From the NCBI RefSeq assembly GCF_027497235.1, contig NZ_CP114902.1, positions 1 through 64,000 of the forward strand: DNA of 64,000 nt. The letters are read 5' to 3'. Shown in pieces: positions 62,286 to 64,000 of this stretch. Both the position numbers and the translations under genes were made by a program. How positions within the stretch are numbered: the first letter of the stretch is position 1; every line of letters begins with the position of its first letter. Source of the DNA: Micromonospora sp. WMMD1128 (GTDB taxonomy: Bacteria; Actinomycetota; Actinomycetes; Mycobacteriales; Micromonosporaceae). The notes under the pieces are model-generated. The model saw only the letters and a program-made list of their open reading frames with translations, searched no databases and was not told where the DNA came from.

Positions 62286-64000
62286 TGCGGGTCCTCCTCG
62301 GGGTCGACCACGGCCAGCACGGCGCCCGTCTCCACCTGGCCGCCGGGCGGCACCGGCAGCCCCGCCACCACGCCGGCGGCCGGGGCGAGCACCTGATGTT
62401 CGAGCTTCATCGCTTCCAGCGTCAGTAGCAGGTCACCGGCGGCGACCCGCTGGCCGACCTCGACGTGCACCCGGGTCACCGCGCCGGGCAGCGGCGCGAG
62501 CAGCGACCCGGCCGCCAGCGCCACGGTGGGCGGGGGCAGCCGTGGCAGCTCGGTGAGGCTCGCCGCCCCGTCCGGGCCGTCCACGAAGACCGACGACCCC
62601 ACCCGGTGTACGCGGAACGCGCGCCGCACCCCGTCGACGTCGAGCACCACCCGGTCCGGCGCGGCGCTCACCAGCTCCACCGGCGCCTGCGGCTCGCCGG
62701 GCTCGCCGGCTCCGGTGTTAATAGGGGCCCCTTCCTCTACCGAATCCGTTAAAAGGGGCCCCCGCCTTTCCCACTCGGCGAGGGCGCCGGTGCGGGTGAG
62801 GCGGTAGCTGATCTCGATGGTGGTGAAGCGGGTGAGCTGGGGGAGGGCGGGGACGTTGCGCCAGCCGGACGGCAGGCCCGCCAGCACCGGTGCGGCGGCC
62901 CGGCGCGCTGCCGCACCCGCCAGCGCCGCCGCCAGCGCGGCCACCGGAAGCTGGTCCGGCGGCAGCAGCGGGGCGAAGACCTCGGGGTGCCGGTCCAGGA
63001 AGCCGGTGTCCACGTCGGCGGCGGTGAACTCCGGGCTGCGCAGCACGCGCACCAGCAGATCCCGGTTGGTGGCCACGCCGTGCAACTCGGCCCGGGTCAG
63101 CGCGCCGGCCAGGGCGCGGGCCGCCTCGGCACGGGTGGGCGCCCAGGCGACAAGCTTCGCGAGCATCGAGTCGTAGTGCACGCTCACCGTCGAGCCGTCC
63201 ACCACGCCCGAGTCCAGGCGCAGCCCGCGCGCCGGCCCGAACTCGGCGGCCACCCCGGGGATCGCGAACCGGTGCAGCGTGCCGGTCGCCGGGCGGAAGC
63301 CCTCGGCCGGTTCCTCGGCGCAGAGCCGCACCTCGATCGCGTGCCCCTCGGCGGGCGGCGTGGCCGGGACCGGCAGCGGCTCGCCCTCGGCCACGAGCAG
63401 TTGCAGCCGGACCAGGTCCAGCCCGGTGGTCAGCTCGGTGACCGGGTGTTCCACCTGGAGGCGGGTGTTCATCTCCAGGAAGTGCACCTGCCCGTCCGGC
63501 GCGAGCAGGAACTCCACAGTCCCCGCGCCCACGTAGTCGACCGCCCGCCCGGCCGCCACCGCCGCCTCGTGCAGGCGCGCCCGCACCCCGTCGGGCAGCA
63601 CCCCCGGCGCCTCCTCGACGATCTTCTGGTGCCGGCGCTGGATCGAGCAGTCGCGTACCCCGAGCGCCATCACCGTGCCGTGGGTGTCGCCGAAGATCTG
63701 CACCTCGACGTGCCGGCCGCGTTCGACGTACCGCTCGATGAAGACCGTGCCGTCGCCGAACGCCGACGCCGCCTCGCGGCGCGCCCCCGCGACGGCCTCG
63801 GCCAGCCCGGCGGCGTCGCGGACGATCCGCATGCCCCGGCCGCCACCGCCCGCGGTGGCCTTGACCAGCACCGGGAAGGCGGTGACCTGGTCGGGGTCGG
63901 TCCAGGTGGGCAGCATCGGCACGCCCGCGTCGGCGAGCAGCGCCTTGGCCGCCATCTTGTCGCCCATCGCGGCGATCGCCTTGGCCGGCGGACCCACCCA
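62282..64000 (-). CDS. Acyl-CoA carboxylase alpha subunit (biotin carboxylase + BCCP), N-terminus cut
   Basis: About 570 residues visible; the gene continues beyond the right edge. It begins within GPPAKAIAAMGDKMAAKALL, so roughly the first 110 residues are missing. Biotin carboxylase ATP-grasp motifs: VKATAGGGGRGMRIVRDAAG, VEVQIFGDTHGTVMALGVRD, EMNTRLQVEHPVTELTTGLD. A C-terminal biotinyl domain has LLLTLEAMKLEHQVLAPAAG, the biotin Lys motif. A linker contains an 18-residue insert from the dispersed repeat D (62717-62770), in frame. Candidates are acetyl-, propionyl- or methylcrotonyl-CoA carboxylase. Confidence 0.93.
   Translation of the reverse strand, partial: WVGPPAKAIAAMGDKMAAKALLADAGVPMLPTWTDPDQVTAFPVLVKATAGGGGRGMRIVRDAAGLAEAVAGARREAASAFGDGTVFIERYVERGRHVEVQIFGDTHGTVMALGVRDCSIQRRHQKIVEEAPGVLPDGVRARLHEAAVAAGRAVDYVGAGTVEFLLAPDGQVHFLEMNTRLQVEHPVTELTTGLDLVRLQLLVAEGEPLPVPATPPAEGHAIEVRLCAEEPAEGFRPATGTLHRFAIPGVAAEFGPARGLRLDSGVVDGSTVSVHYDSMLAKLVAWAPTRAEAARALAGALTRAELHGVATNRDLLVRVLRSPEFTAADVDTGFLDRHPEVFAPLLPPDQLPVAALAAALAGAAARRAAAPVLAGLPSGWRNVPALPQLTRFTTIEISYRLTRTGALAEWERRGPLLTDSVEEGAPINTGAGEPGEPQAPVELVSAAPDRVVLDVDGVRRAFRVHRVGSSVFVDGPDGAASLTELPRLPPPTVALAAGSLLAPLPGAVTRVHVEVGQRVAAGDLLLTLEAMKLEHQVLAPAAGVVAGLPVPPGGQVETGAVLAVVDPEEDPQ
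62717..62770 (-). repeat. Dispersed 54-bp palindromic element, copy D, inside a coding sequence
   Basis: Fourth copy, read on the minus strand: GAAAGGCGGGGGCCCC, TTTTAACGGATTCGG, TAGAGGAAGGGGCCCC, TATTAAC. It is exactly 54 bp, so it adds 18 codons without frameshift to the carboxylase gene, encoding ERRGPLLTDSVEEGAPIN. Same orientation to the host gene as the other copies. Confidence 0.85.

Noticed and set aside
59907..62396. An 829-codon plus-strand open frame at the right end
   Set aside because: Covers a region with a terminator, a palindrome and two minus-strand genes with clear motifs; composition is that of an antisense frame.

Overview
The window is very GC-rich (roughly 70 % or more by eye), uses many GTG starts and leaderless or overlapping operons, and carries a WhiB-family gene, actinobacterial SRP RNA next to dnaX, and XRE/DUF397 regulator pairs. 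This points to a filamentous actinomycete, most likely Micromonosporaceae (Micromonospora or a close relative). It reads as ordinary chromosome: there are no insertion sequences, phage genes, CRISPR arrays or plasmid functions. Both ends cut through genes (a DUF885 protein at the left, a biotin-dependent carboxylase alpha subunit at the right).

Layout. 1-7.3 kb: housekeeping and hypothetical genes (Uma2-type nuclease fold, EamA exporter, PHP phosphoesterase, M23 lipoprotein, tadA and its partner, deoD). 7.4-12.3 kb: tRNA-Ser(CGA), two linked hypothetical genes, then an ABC transporter / two-component cluster whose ATPase gene carries an in-frame amber codon. 12.4-16.7 kb: tRNA-Ser(GGA), SRP RNA (ffs), dnaX, ybaB, recR. 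16.8-22.8 kb: a complete family-5 peptide ABC importer. 22.8-29 kb: secreted HNH nuclease, MFS exporter, leuA with a leucine leader peptide, nitroreductase, lipoprotein. 29.2-31.6 kb: lysC (with an internal beta-subunit start) and asd, the first two steps of the aspartate pathway. 31.6-39.1 kb: diguanylate cyclase, gamma-glutamylcyclotransferase-like protein, secreted 5'-nucleotidase, cation/proton antiporter, DUF3800 gene, tRNA-Pro(CGG). 39.1-48.9 kb: the conserved actinobacterial block metallophosphoesterase - PonA2-type PBP - WhiB4/WblA - two ArsA/Get3-like ATPases - DUF4177 - RidA - metallo-beta-lactamase-fold hydrolase. 48.9-54.6 kb: a 1192-residue adenylate cyclase/ATPase/TPR protein, a membrane protein and a Ser/Thr kinase. 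54.6-60.3 kb: secreted alpha/beta hydrolase, GH25 lysozyme with beta-trefoil repeats, and an XRE-DUF397 pair divergent from two small conserved genes. 60.4-64 kb: acyl-CoA dehydrogenase and carboxylase alpha subunit, probably branched-chain acyl-CoA catabolism.

The most unusual signal is a dispersed repeat of about 54 bp (4 copies: 6506, 25491, 25575, 62717). It is made of two GGGGCCCC-centred palindromes with TTAAC/GTTAA ends and a conserved linker. All four copies lie in the same orientation relative to the gene they touch. Two supply the TAA stop codon of their gene, one starts 3 bp after a stop, and one sits in frame inside the carboxylase gene, where its 54 bp add 18 residues without a frameshift. 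Other points worth checking are the amber codon in the ABC ATPase, the leuA leader with rare CTT codons, a 32-bp SOS-box-like element shared by two unrelated promoters, three large imperfect palindromes that look like further repeat families, and a terminator hairpin embedded in an opposing gene.
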